From Streptacidiphilus sp. ASG 303 (GTDB taxonomy: Bacteria > Actinomycetota > Actinomycetes > Streptomycetales > Streptomycetaceae): DNA of 64,000 bases. The notes beneath the pieces were generated by a model, which was given only the letters and a program-made list of their open reading frames with translations, did no database searches and was not told the origin of the DNA. Every line of letters begins with the position of its first letter. Within the stretch, counting starts at the first letter, position 1. The position numbers and the translations under genes are program-made. The stretch covers positions 112,132 to 176,131 of the forward strand of contig NZ_JAJLRA010000001.1 of assembly GCF_020991365.1 (NCBI RefSeq). The letters are read 5' to 3'. Shown one piece after another: positions 53,275-60,785 of the stretch.

Positions 53275-53706
53275 TCAGGGAAGGTCGAGGCGGCCCTCGG
53301 CGGTGAGGGGGAAGCCGGGGTTGTGGGCCAGCTCCCAGAGGTGCCCGTCGGGGTCCTCGAAGTAGCCGGAGTAGCCGCCCCACGAGGTGTGCTTCGGCGG
53401 CTTGACGACGGTGGCGCCGGCGGCGACCGCGCCCTCCATGGCCCGGTCGACGGCGGCGTCGTCCTCCAGGTTGATCGCGAGGGTGACGCCGCGGAACGCC
53501 GACTCGGGCTCCGAGGGCACCCCTGCGTCCGCCGCCAGCTCCTCCGCCGGGAAGAGGCCGAGGGCGGAGTCCGCGGTGCGGAACCAGACGATCTCCGCGC
53601 TGGAGGCACCGGACCGCTGCCAGCCCAGGGCCTCGTAGAAGCGGGCGCTGGCCTCCAGGTCGGACACGCCCAGGGTGACGATGCTGATCCTTGCGGGAAC
53701 GGTCAT
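53275..53706 (-). CDS. VOC-family protein
   Basis: About 143 residues. ISIVTLGVSDLEASARFYEALGWQRS, VWFRTADSALGLFP, VTLAINLEDDAAVDRAMEGAVAAGATVVKPP and GYFEDPDGHLWELAHNPGF form one glyoxalase-like unit with metal ligands His/Glu near the end. Substrate unknown. TAGGCT (53714-53719) lies seven bases before the ATG, another leaderless arrangement. First gene of an operon with the SRPBCC gene. Confidence 0.88.
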   Translation of the reverse strand: MTVPARISIVTLGVSDLEASARFYEALGWQRSGASSAEIVWFRTADSALGLFPAEELAADAGVPSEPESAFRGVTLAINLEDDAAVDRAMEGAVAAGATVVKPPKHTSWGGYSGYFEDPDGHLWELAHNPGFPLTAEGRLDLP

Positions 53707-53841
53707 GCCCCGCAGCCTAGACGCGGGCACCGACAGCCGCCCGGGGGCGCGGCGCGGCGCCTCCCCGGGCGGCCGGTAGCGTACGGGCTCCCGGGCCGCC
53801 AGGAGCCCGGCCGTACGGTGCGGCGAGGGCGAGGAGCGGGC

Positions 53842-54372
53842 ATGGCGGAGGCGCTGGTGGCGGCGGTGGCGGGCCGGGAGCCGGAGGTGGACCCGGAGGC
53901 GTTCACCGCGCCGACGTCGGTGGTGGTGGGCCGGGTGCGGCTGGCCGCCGGGGCGAGCGTCTGGTACCACGCGGTGCTGCGCGGCGACGCCGAGGACATC
54001 ACCGTCGGGCGGGACACGAACGTGCAGGACAACTGCACCGTGCACGCCGACCCGGCCTTCCCCGCGGTCCTGGGCGAGCGGGTCTCGGTGGGGCACAACG
54101 CGGTGCTGCACGGCTGCACCATCGAGGACGACGTGCTGGTGGGGATGGGCGCGACCGTCCTCAACGGGGCGCGGATCGGCGCGGGTTCACTGGTCGCGGC
54201 CGGCGCCGTGGTCCCGCAGGGGATGCAGGTCCCGCCGGGCTCCCTGGTCGCGGGGGTGCCCGCGAAGGTGAAGCGGCCGCTGGGCGAGGAGGAGCGGGCC
54301 GGGATCCGGGCGAACGCCGAGGGGTACCTGCTGCTGGCGCGGGCGCACCGCGAGGCGCTCGGGAAGGGCTGA
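53842..54372 (+). CDS. gamma-class carbonic anhydrase-like protein
   Basis: About 176 residues, left-handed beta-helix. TSVVVGRVRLAAGASVWYHAVLRGDAEDITVGRDTNVQDNCTVHADP carries the first metal His; VGHNAVLHGCTIEDDVLVGMGATVLNGA carries the other two (GHNAVLHG). The YrdA/PaaY type usually shows weak or no carbonic anhydrase activity, so the reaction is uncertain. GAGGAGCGGG precedes the ATG. It is divergent from the VOC/SRPBCC operon. Confidence 0.9.
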   Translation: MAEALVAAVAGREPEVDPEAFTAPTSVVVGRVRLAAGASVWYHAVLRGDAEDITVGRDTNVQDNCTVHADPAFPAVLGERVSVGHNAVLHGCTIEDDVLVGMGATVLNGARIGAGSLVAAGAVVPQGMQVPPGSLVAGVPAKVKRPLGEEERAGIRANAEGYLLLARAHREALGKG

Positions 54373-54394
54373 CCCGGGAGCGCCGGGAGCGCCT

Positions 54395-54422
54395 CGGCCC
54401 GCGTGCCTCGGCACGCGGGCCG
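54395..54422. terminator. 12-bp hairpin between convergent genes
   Basis: CGGCCCGCGTGC-CTCG-GCACGCGGGCCG, perfect stem 22 bp after the carbonic-anhydrase-like stop. It can serve both convergent genes. Confidence 0.7.
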
Positions 54423-54490
54423 CCGCAGGGACGGCGGCCCCGGGCCGAGGCACGCGGGCCGGGGCCGAGGGTCGGGCCCGTCGGTGCCCG

Positions 54491-54811
54491 TCAGTGCCCG
54501 GACGTGGCCTTGAGGCCGACGACGGCGACGAGCAGCAGGGCGAGGAAGGCCAGCCGGGCCGGGCTCGCGGACTCGCCGAGCAGGACGACGCCGAGCACCG
54601 CCGCGCCGGTGGCGCCGATGCCGACCCAGACCGCGTAGGCGGTGCCGACCGGCAGCGTCCGGGCGGCGAGCGCGAGCAGGACCATGCTGGAGACGATCCC
54701 GGCGCCGGTGAGGACGCTGGGGACGAGGCGGGTGAACCCCTCGGTGTACCTGAGCCCGACGGCCCAGGCGGCCTCGAGCAGACCGGCGACGACGACGTAC
54801 AGCCACGCCAT
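54491..54811 (-). CDS. sugE: Gdx/SugE guanidinium exporter (SMR family)
   Basis: 106 residues, four transmembrane helices. [29 protein letters not shown] contains the essential Glu13. [25 protein letters not shown] and [13 protein letters not shown] match Gdx-type SMR proteins, which exchange guanidinium for two protons as dual-topology dimers, rather than EmrE-type drug pumps. The upstream guanidine-III riboswitch supports this. GGGAGGTG precedes the ATG. Confidence 0.93.
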   Translation of the reverse strand: MAWLYVVVAGLLEAAWAVGLRYTEGFTRLVPSVLTGAGIVSSMVLLALAARTLPVGTAYAVWVGIGATGAAVLGVVLLGESASPARLAFLALLLVAVVGLKATSGH

Positions 54812-54850
54812 GGCGGGGCACCTCCCGGAGACGGATTCCGTGCGGACATC

Positions 54851-54892
54851 CGCGTCGTCTTCGCATGACCGGGTACGGCGCGCCTCGTCCGG
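54851..54892 (-). ncRNA. guanidine-III (ykkC-III) riboswitch
   Basis: The minus strand reads CCGGACGAGGCGCGCCGTAC followed by CCGGTCATGCGAAGACGACGCG. The blocks CCGGACGAGG, GCGCCGTACCCGGTCA and AAGACG correspond to the known pseudoknot riboswitch of actinobacteria. Guanidinium binding frees the ribosome binding site. It ends about 39 bases before the exporter start codon, the usual arrangement. Confidence 0.92.
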
Positions 54893-55165
54893 GGGTCCCG
54901 CCGGGGCGGTCTCCGCCTCCAGTGTGCCCGCACTGCGGCCCCGGCGGGACCGGCGGCGGGCGGTGATCCCGGTCACCGGGCCCGGGCCGCCGGGCAGCCG
55001 GGCCGCCGGTCCGCACCGGTGCGGACCGCCGACGCGGCCCGGCGTCCGCGCACGGCCCTCCGGAGCAGGGGCCGGTCGGGCACGGACTCCCGGGCCGCCG
55101 GGCCGCCGGGTCGCCGGGGTCCGGCGGCGGGGCCCCGCGGGGCGGACATTAGGATCGTCCGCGCC
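54893..55165. other. exporter/SGNH divergent intergenic region
   Basis: Contains a perfect 22-bp palindrome at 55007-55028 (half-site CGGTCCGCACC). A TAGGAT -10 (55150-55155) lies ten bases before the SGNH gene ATG. No further gene is seen. Confidence 0.5.
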
Positions 55166-55966
55166 ATGGAGAACACCACCGCACCCGCACCCGCGCCCGC
55201 CTTCCGCAGCTACGTCGCCGTCGGCGACTCCTTCACCGAGGGCATGTGCGACGACCTGCACCCGGACGGCAGCTACCGCGGCTGGGCCGACCTGGTCGCC
55301 GCCCGCCTCGCCGCCGCGACCCCCGGCTTCCGCTACGCCAACCTGGCGGTGCGGGGCAAGCTGATCGGCCAGATCTGCGACGAGCAGGTCGGCGCCGCCG
55401 CCGCGATGGGTGCGGAGCTGGTGACCCTCGCGGGCGGTCTCAACGACGTGCTGCGGCCGGGCTGCGACGTGGCCGTGGTGGAGGCGAGGCTGGGCGAGGC
55501 GGCGGAGAAGCTGTCCGCCGGACCGCGCCGGGTCGTGATGTTCACCAGCACCGACCCGACCCGGCGGCTGAAGGGCAGCGCCCGGCTGCTGCCGGCGATC
55601 CTGCGGATGAAGGAGTTCGTGGAGGAGCTGGCGCGGCAGCGCGAGGAGGTCGTCGTGGTCGACCTCTTCTCCGCGCCCTGCTTCGACGACCCGCGGCTGT
55701 GGGACGAGGACCGCCTGCACCTCTCCCCCGAGGGCCACCGCCGGGTGGCCGAGGCGGTGCTGCAGGCGCTGGGGTTCCCGGCCTCCTTCGACTGGCGGGC
55801 CCCGCTGCCCCCGGCGGCCCCGGCGCGCCGGGGGGCGCGGCTCCGCGCGGACCTGCGGTGGCTGCGCATCCACCTGGGTCCGTGGATCGTCCGGCGGCTG
55901 ACCGGCCGCTCGTCGGGCGACGGCCGCACACCCAAGCGGCCGGAGCTGGCCCCGTACGAGGGGTGA
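55166..55966 (+). CDS. SGNH/GDSL-type hydrolase
   Basis: About 266 residues. Block I is [11 protein letters not shown] (nucleophile Ser), block II is the Gly of [12 protein letters not shown], block III is [12 protein letters not shown], and block V is [19 protein letters not shown] with Asp and His. No signal peptide is present, so it acts in the cytosol; esterase, thioesterase or acetylhydrolase roles are all possible. TAGGAT ends ten bases before the ATG, which suggests a leaderless or near-leaderless transcript. Confidence 0.9.
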   Translation: MENTTAPAPAPAFRSYVAVGDSFTEGMCDDLHPDGSYRGWADLVAARLAAATPGFRYANLAVRGKLIGQICDEQVGAAAAMGAELVTLAGGLNDVLRPGCDVAVVEARLGEAAEKLSAGPRRVVMFTSTDPTRRLKGSARLLPAILRMKEFVEELARQREEVVVVDLFSAPCFDDPRLWDEDRLHLSPEGHRRVAEAVLQALGFPASFDWRAPLPPAAPARRGARLRADLRWLRIHLGPWIVRRLTGRSSGDGRTPKRPELAPYEG

Positions 55967-56189
55967 GCCGGCCCGCCCCCGCGGCGGGACGGGGGGACCG
56001 GGCGGCGGCACCGTCCGCCGCCGGCCGGCCGGGCCGCGCGGACGCCCCCCGGCCCCGGCGCCGGGGCCGGGGTACCGGGCCGCCGGGGTGCCGGTCCGCC
56101 GTCCCGTGCCCGGCGGGGAGGAGACTGGGACGGCGGTCCGCACCGGCAGCCGTGCGGGCGCCGGGAAGGACGGGCCGGAAGGCGGAGCG

Positions 56190-56717
56190 ATGAGCGGTTT
56201 CACCTACCCCGAGGTCGGCGCGACGCGTGCGGGCGCGCTGCCGTCCGGCTACCACCACCTGCGGTACCGGACGCTCCTCGGGCACGGCCGGGACGTCCTG
56301 GAGGCCGCCGGGGAGGCGGTGCTGACGTGGCGGATGCACCGGGCGGCGGGGGTGCGGGTGCACGCCTCGGGACGGGCGGCACCCGGCGTGGACGTCGAGG
56401 TGGTGCTCGGCGCCGGCCCGCTGCGGCTGCGGGCGCCCTGCCGGGTCGTGTGGGCGGCCGTCGAACCGGACCGCGCGGGTTTCGCGTACGGGACGCTGGG
56501 GGGCCACCCCGAGCGCGGCGAGGAGTCCTTCGTGGTGGAGAGGGGCGACGACGGGGCGGTGTGGTTCTCGGTGACCGCCTTCAGCGTCCCCGGCCGGTGG
56601 TTCACGCGGGCCGCCGGGCCCGTCGTCCCGTACGCCCAGCACCTGTACGCCAGGCGCTGCGGACAGGTGCTCCGGCGCCTCGCCGCGGCCGCCCCGCACT
56701 CCCCCGGAAGGCCATGA
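56190..56717 (+). CDS. DUF1990 family protein
   Basis: About 175 residues. [30 protein letters not shown] at the start, [70 protein letters not shown], and [34 protein letters not shown] at the end match DUF1990, a beta-barrel family related to lipid- or ligand-binding cups. No known reaction. GGCGGAGCG before the ATG gives the start. Confidence 0.85.
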   Translation: MSGFTYPEVGATRAGALPSGYHHLRYRTLLGHGRDVLEAAGEAVLTWRMHRAAGVRVHASGRAAPGVDVEVVLGAGPLRLRAPCRVVWAAVEPDRAGFAYGTLGGHPERGEESFVVERGDDGAVWFSVTAFSVPGRWFTRAAGPVVPYAQHLYARRCGQVLRRLAAAAPHSPGRP

Positions 56718-56784
56718 AGCACCCTTTACCGACAGGTCATCGCCAGTTCGTGATCGCGAAACACCGGCGCGGGACTCTGATGGC

Positions 56785-58194
56785 ATGGAGCACCTGTCGA
56801 GAGACCACCACCGGAACCGGACCAACGCGCGGAGCCGCCGCTGGCGCCGGGAGGCCGTGGAGCTGTCCGCGCTCTTCCTCGCCGTGGCGACCGCCGACCT
56901 CGTCGCCGACGTCGTCGTCCACGGCCACGACGGGCCCGTGCTGCTCGCCGTCTCCGCGGCGGCGCTGCTGGGCGCGGCGCTCTTCCACGGCTGGTGGACG
57001 CACCGTCACACGCACGCCCCGCCCGGGCCCGATCCCACGCCCGGCGAGGCCGGGGAGGCACCGGTGAGCGGGGCCGCGGACGCCGCCGGGGGCGCCGGAC
57101 CCGCCGCCGGCGGCTTCTCGCTGTGGCGGATCCGCACCACCGTGGCCGACTCCCCCGGCAGCCTGGCGTCGCTGTGCGGGGCGCTGGCCCGACTGGGCGT
57201 CAACATCATCTCGCTGCAGACGCACCCGCTGGCGGCCGGCACGGTGGACGAGTTCCTGGTGCGCGCCCCCGTCGGGCTGCCGCGCGCCCGGCTGGCCGGG
57301 GCGCTGGCCGCCGCGGGCGGCCGGGACACCTGGGTCGACCGGGCCGACGCCCACGACCTGGTGGACGTGCCCACCCGCATCCTGGGCCTGGCCACCCGCA
57401 CCGCCCTGGACGCCGCCGAACTGCCCGTGGCGCTGCGGCAGCTCTTCGGGAGCTGCACCCTCCGCTCGCTGCCCGCCGGCCCGGCACGGGCGGAGGGGCC
57501 GCCGCCCCCGCACGCGCTGGACGGCGGGGTGATGCGGCTGCGGGAGCCCTCCGGCGGCGTCATCGAGGTGTCCCGGCCGCACCTGCCCTTCACCCCGACC
57601 GAGTTCGCGCGGGCCCGCGCCCTGGTGGAGCTGGACGCGGTGCTCGGCCCGCGCGTGCCCGCCGGACGGGAGTCCGTCACCCTGCCGGCCGGCGGCGAGG
57701 TCACCGTGCGCCGCGCCGGCCCCGACGACCGGCGGGCGGCCGTGGAGCTGCACGGGCGCTGCTCGACGGCGACGCTGCGCCGCCGCTACCACGGCCCGGT
57801 CGGGGACGCCGACCGCTACCTGGCGCACCTGCTGGAGCCGCGGCACGGGCAGACCCTCGCCGCGGAGCTGCCGGACGGCCGGATCGTCGCCCTGGCGCAC
57901 CTGATGTGGGACGGCGACGGGGCGGAGGTCGCGGTGCTGGTGGAGGACGCCTGGCAGCGGCGCGGCCTCGGCACGGGCCTGCTGCGGCGCCTCGCGGCGC
58001 TGGCCGGGGAGGCGGGCGTCGCGAGCGTCCACGCGGTGACGCAGTCGTCCAACACGGCGATGGTCGCGGCGATGCGGCGGCTGGAGGTGCCGCTGGACTA
58101 CGAGGCCGAGGACGGCACGCTGGTGGTCACCGCCCACCTGGAGCGCACGGCGGAGCCGGTCCCGGCCCCGTGGGGTCCGCCGCAGGCGGGGTGA
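56785..58194 (+). CDS. membrane-anchored ACT-GNAT protein
   Basis: About 469 residues in three parts. Residues 25-66 are two hydrophobic helices (ELSALFLAVATADLVADVVV, VLLAVSAAALLGAALFHGWW). Residues about 110-180 are an ACT domain (WRIRTTVADSPGSLASLCGALARLGVNIISLQTHP). Residues about 310-455 are a GNAT acetyltransferase (CSTATLRRRYHGPVG, VLVEDAWQRRGLGTGLLRRLAALAGEAG). ACT domains bind amino acids, so acetylation may be amino-acid controlled, as in some mycobacterial acetyltransferases. A membrane anchor is not typical; a later start would remove it. A short, less GC-rich promoter region precedes 56785. Confidence 0.85.
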   Translation: MEHLSRDHHRNRTNARSRRWRREAVELSALFLAVATADLVADVVVHGHDGPVLLAVSAAALLGAALFHGWWTHRHTHAPPGPDPTPGEAGEAPVSGAADAAGGAGPAAGGFSLWRIRTTVADSPGSLASLCGALARLGVNIISLQTHPLAAGTVDEFLVRAPVGLPRARLAGALAAAGGRDTWVDRADAHDLVDVPTRILGLATRTALDAAELPVALRQLFGSCTLRSLPAGPARAEGPPPPHALDGGVMRLREPSGGVIEVSRPHLPFTPTEFARARALVELDAVLGPRVPAGRESVTLPAGGEVTVRRAGPDDRRAAVELHGRCSTATLRRRYHGPVGDADRYLAHLLEPRHGQTLAAELPDGRIVALAHLMWDGDGAEVAVLVEDAWQRRGLGTGLLRRLAALAGEAGVASVHAVTQSSNTAMVAAMRRLEVPLDYEAEDGTLVVTAHLERTAEPVPAPWGPPQAG

Positions 58195-58218
58195 CGCACC
58201 GTCGCGTGGACGGGAGCC

Positions 58219-58254
58219 GGAGGGGCCGGCGCCGGGTGCGGCGCCGGCCCCTCC
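58219..58254. terminator. 15-bp hairpin between ACT-GNAT and glmS
   Basis: Perfect 15-bp stem GGAGGGGCCGGCGCC with a 6-nt loop, between the convergent genes. Confidence 0.8.
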
Positions 58255-58318
58255 GCACCGGGGGCGGCGGGACGGCGGGCGGGGCGGCCGGACCCTCCGG
58301 GGCGTCCCGCGGGGGCGC

Positions 58319-60145
58319 CTACTCGACGGTGACGCTCTTCGCCAGGTTGCGGGGCCGGTCGACGTCCCGGCCGAGGGCGACGGCCGCATGGTACGCGAGC
58401 AGCTGGAGCGGGATGCCCAGCAGCAGCGGGTCCAGCTCGGGCTCGCTCCTCGGCACCACGAGGGAGTCGTCGGCGAGGCGGGCGTCCGGCGCGCGGTGCC
58501 CGACGGTGAGGACCCGGCCGCCGCGGGCGCGGATCTCGCCGAGGGTGGTGAGGTTCTTGTCCAGCAGCTCGTCGTCGGGGACGACGGCGACGGTGGGCAG
58601 GCCGGGGCCGATCAGCGCCAGCGGGCCGTGCTTGAGCTCGCTCGCCGGGTAGGCCTCGGCGTGGACGTAGGAGACCTCCTTGAGCTTCTGGGCGCCCTCG
58701 CGGGCGACCGGCCAGCCGCGGACCCGCCCGACGAACATCATGCCGTCGTGCTTCGCGTACGCGGCGGCCAGCTGCGCGATCCGCTCCTCCTGGGCGAGGA
58801 TCTCTCGGATCCGGTCCGGCAGCGCCTTCAGGCCCGCGCAGATCCGGCGGCCGTCGGCGGGCGACAGGTCGCGGATGCGGCCGAGGTGCAGGGCCAGCAG
58901 GGCGAACGCGACGGCGGTGCAGGTGAACGCCTTGGTGGAGGCGACGGAGACCTCCGGTCCGGCGTGCAGGTAGATCCCGCCGTCGCAGGCGCGGGCGATG
59001 GCGCTGCCGACGGTGTTGACGACGCCGAGGACCCGGCCGCCCTTGCGCCTGACCTCCTGGACGGCCGCCAGGGTGTCGTAGGTCTCGCCGGACTGGCTGA
59101 CCGCGACGTAGAGGGTGTCGGCCTCGATCACCGGGTTGCGGTAGCGGAACTCCGAGGCGGGCTCGGCGTGGGCGGGGACGCGGGCCAGCTCCTCGATGAG
59201 CTGGGCGCCGGCCTCCCCCGCGTAGTAGGCGGAGCCGCAGCCGAGGATCTTGACCCGGCGGATCGCGCGCAGCTCGCGGGCGTCGAGGTTGAGGCCGCCG
59301 AGGTGGGCGGTGTGGAAGCGGTCGTCGAGGCGGCCGCGCAGGGTGCGCTCGACCGCGTCGGGCTGCTCGTGGATCTCCTTGGCGAGGAAGTGCTCGTGGC
59401 CGCCGGTGTCGTAGGAGCCCACCTCCCAGTCGACGGTGGAGGGCTCCTTGGCGGTGGCGCGGGCGTCCTCGGTGAAGGTGCGGAAGCCGTCGGCGCGCAC
59501 CACGGCGAGCTCGCCGTCGTCCAGGTGGACGACCTGGCGGGTGTAGCGGACCAGGGCGGCGACGTCGGAGGCGGCGAACATCTCCTTCTCGCCGATGCCG
59601 AGCACGATGGGGCTGCCGTTGCGGGCCACCACGACGCGGTCGGGCTGCGCGGAGTCCAGGACGGCGACGCCGTAGGTGCCGACCACGTGGGCGAGGGCCT
59701 GCCGGACGGCGTCCTCGAGCGCGACGCCCTCGCCCGCGTGCGCGGCGACGAGGTGGGCCAGCACCTCGCTGTCGGTCTCGGAGGCGAAGGCCGTGCCGTC
59801 GGCGGCGAGGCGGGCCCGCAGCTCGTCGGCGTTCTCGATGATGCCGTTGTGGACGACGGCGATGCGCTGCGCGGCGTCCAGGTGGGGGTGGGCGTTGGCG
59901 TCGCTGGGCACGCCATGGGTGGCCCAGCGGGTGTGGCCGATGCCGGCGGTGCCCTTGAAGCGGGCGGGGACCGCCTCGGCGAGGTCGGCGACGCGGCCCT
60001 TGACCTTGCGGAGCCTGAGGCCGCCGGTGCGGCCGCAGACGGCGATCCCGGCGGAGTCGTAGCCGCGGTACTCCAGGCGCTGCAGGCCCTCCAGCAGGAG
60101 GGGGGCGGCGTCCTTGGGGCCGATGTAGGCGACGATGCCGCACAT
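58319..60145 (-). CDS. glmS: glutamine-fructose-6-phosphate aminotransferase
   Basis: About 608 residues, complete. MCGIVAYIGPKDA gives the N-terminal Cys nucleophile, then EYRGYDSAGIAV, GHTRWATHG and NGIIENADELR in the glutaminase. The isomerase half has two SIS domains: GCGSAYYAGEAG, VSQSGETYDTL, STKAFTCTAVAF, and ASELKHGPLALI, ending in NLAKSVTVE. It makes glucosamine-6-phosphate for peptidoglycan. Streptomyces may hold a second copy. AAAGGA precedes the ATG. A small gene of 91 residues lies just upstream on the same strand. No glmS ribozyme was seen. Confidence 0.96.
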   Translation of the reverse strand: MCGIVAYIGPKDAAPLLLEGLQRLEYRGYDSAGIAVCGRTGGLRLRKVKGRVADLAEAVPARFKGTAGIGHTRWATHGVPSDANAHPHLDAAQRIAVVHNGIIENADELRARLAADGTAFASETDSEVLAHLVAAHAGEGVALEDAVRQALAHVVGTYGVAVLDSAQPDRVVVARNGSPIVLGIGEKEMFAASDVAALVRYTRQVVHLDDGELAVVRADGFRTFTEDARATAKEPSTVDWEVGSYDTGGHEHFLAKEIHEQPDAVERTLRGRLDDRFHTAHLGGLNLDARELRAIRRVKILGCGSAYYAGEAGAQLIEELARVPAHAEPASEFRYRNPVIEADTLYVAVSQSGETYDTLAAVQEVRRKGGRVLGVVNTVGSAIARACDGGIYLHAGPEVSVASTKAFTCTAVAFALLALHLGRIRDLSPADGRRICAGLKALPDRIREILAQEERIAQLAAAYAKHDGMMFVGRVRGWPVAREGAQKLKEVSYVHAEAYPASELKHGPLALIGPGLPTVAVVPDDELLDKNLTTLGEIRARGGRVLTVGHRAPDARLADDSLVVPRSEPELDPLLLGIPLQLLAYHAAVALGRDVDRPRNLAKSVTVE

Positions 60146-60193
60146 GGCGGGGTCCTTTCTGCAGGGGACACGGGGTCGGGGCGGGCGAGGTGA

Positions 60194-60229
60194 GGGGCGG
60201 TGCGTTCCGGCGGGGCGGTGCGTTCCGGC
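60194..60229. repeat. 18-bp tandem repeat between small gene and glmS
   Basis: Two exact copies of GGGGCGGTGCGTTCCGGC in the 95-bp gap upstream of glmS. Confidence 0.85.
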
Positions 60230-60240
60230 GGGCGGGCGAC

Positions 60241-60516
60241 TCAGCCGTAGACGATGCGGCGGAGCTGCCGGGCGGAGAGGGCCGGCGCGGCCACCCGGCG
60301 CGCGGGCAGCTCGGCGGTGATGCGGTCGAAGATCCGCTCGTTGGTCAGGCCGCGCGCCTGCAGCTCGCCGTGGCGGCGGCGCACGTACTCCTCGGTGGTC
60401 TCGGAGAAGTACGCGAGCACGTCGGCGACCATGCGCGCCGCCTCGCCGGGGGTCAGCGGACTGGTGCGGACGAGGTGCACGAGGAGGTCCTCGTGGGGGT
60501 GGTGTGGGGTGGGCAC
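60241..60516 (-). CDS. small conserved protein upstream of glmS, 91 aa
   Basis: About 91 residues, helical and charged: HHPHEDLLVHLVRTSPLTPGEAARMVADVLAYFSETTEEYVRRRHGELQARGLTNERIFDRITAELPARRVAAPALSARQLRRIVYG without membrane segments. The helix-turn pattern of LTNERIFDRI may be a DNA-binding helix, but I do not recognise the family well. Start: GTG at 60516, with a promoter (TTGGTG, 18-bp spacer, TAGGCT) ending eight bases upstream, so the transcript is probably leaderless. glmS follows 95 bp downstream and may be co-transcribed. Confidence 0.8.
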   Translation of the reverse strand: MPTPHHPHEDLLVHLVRTSPLTPGEAARMVADVLAYFSETTEEYVRRRHGELQARGLTNERIFDRITAELPARRVAAPALSARQLRRIVYG

Positions 60517-60524
60517 GGGGCAGG

Positions 60525-60554
60525 AGCCTAGGCACCGACGGACCCGATCACCAA
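60525..60554 (-). promoter_or_regulatory. promoter of the small gene/glmS, leaderless
   Basis: On the minus strand, -35 TTGGTG (60549-60554) and -10 TAGGCT (60525-60530) with an 18-bp spacer. The GTG start is eight bases beyond the -10. A 28-bp palindrome touches the -35. Confidence 0.65.
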
Positions 60555-60582
60555 GATTCCTGCCCGAATTCGGGCAGGAATC
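60555..60582. promoter_or_regulatory. 28-bp perfect palindrome
   Basis: Half-site GATTCCTGCCCGAA and its exact complement, centred on GAATTC. It abuts the -35 of the leftward promoter and lies about 200 bp upstream of the rightward decarboxylase gene. Likely a regulator-binding site, though a cruciform or terminator role cannot be excluded. Confidence 0.7.
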
Positions 60583-60785
60583 CCGCTCTTCCGGTCCTGC
60601 GGAAGCCGAGGAGCGGCTCCGGGGAGCCCGGGACGGCCGGCGCCCGCCCCGGGGCCCCGGCGGTCCGGCGGGCTCCCCCGGTGCGGGCGCCGGCCGCGCG
60701 GGCCGTGCCCGTACGATCGACAGCGTCCGCAGCGCCGACGACGCCGCCCCGGGACGCACCGCCCCTCCCACCGCTGGAGCCGACG

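Noticed and set aside
58319..60240. glmS ribozyme upstream of glmS
   Set aside because: The 95-bp upstream gap holds an 18-bp tandem repeat and a ribosome binding site but no ribozyme core; such ribozymes are found mainly in Firmicutes.
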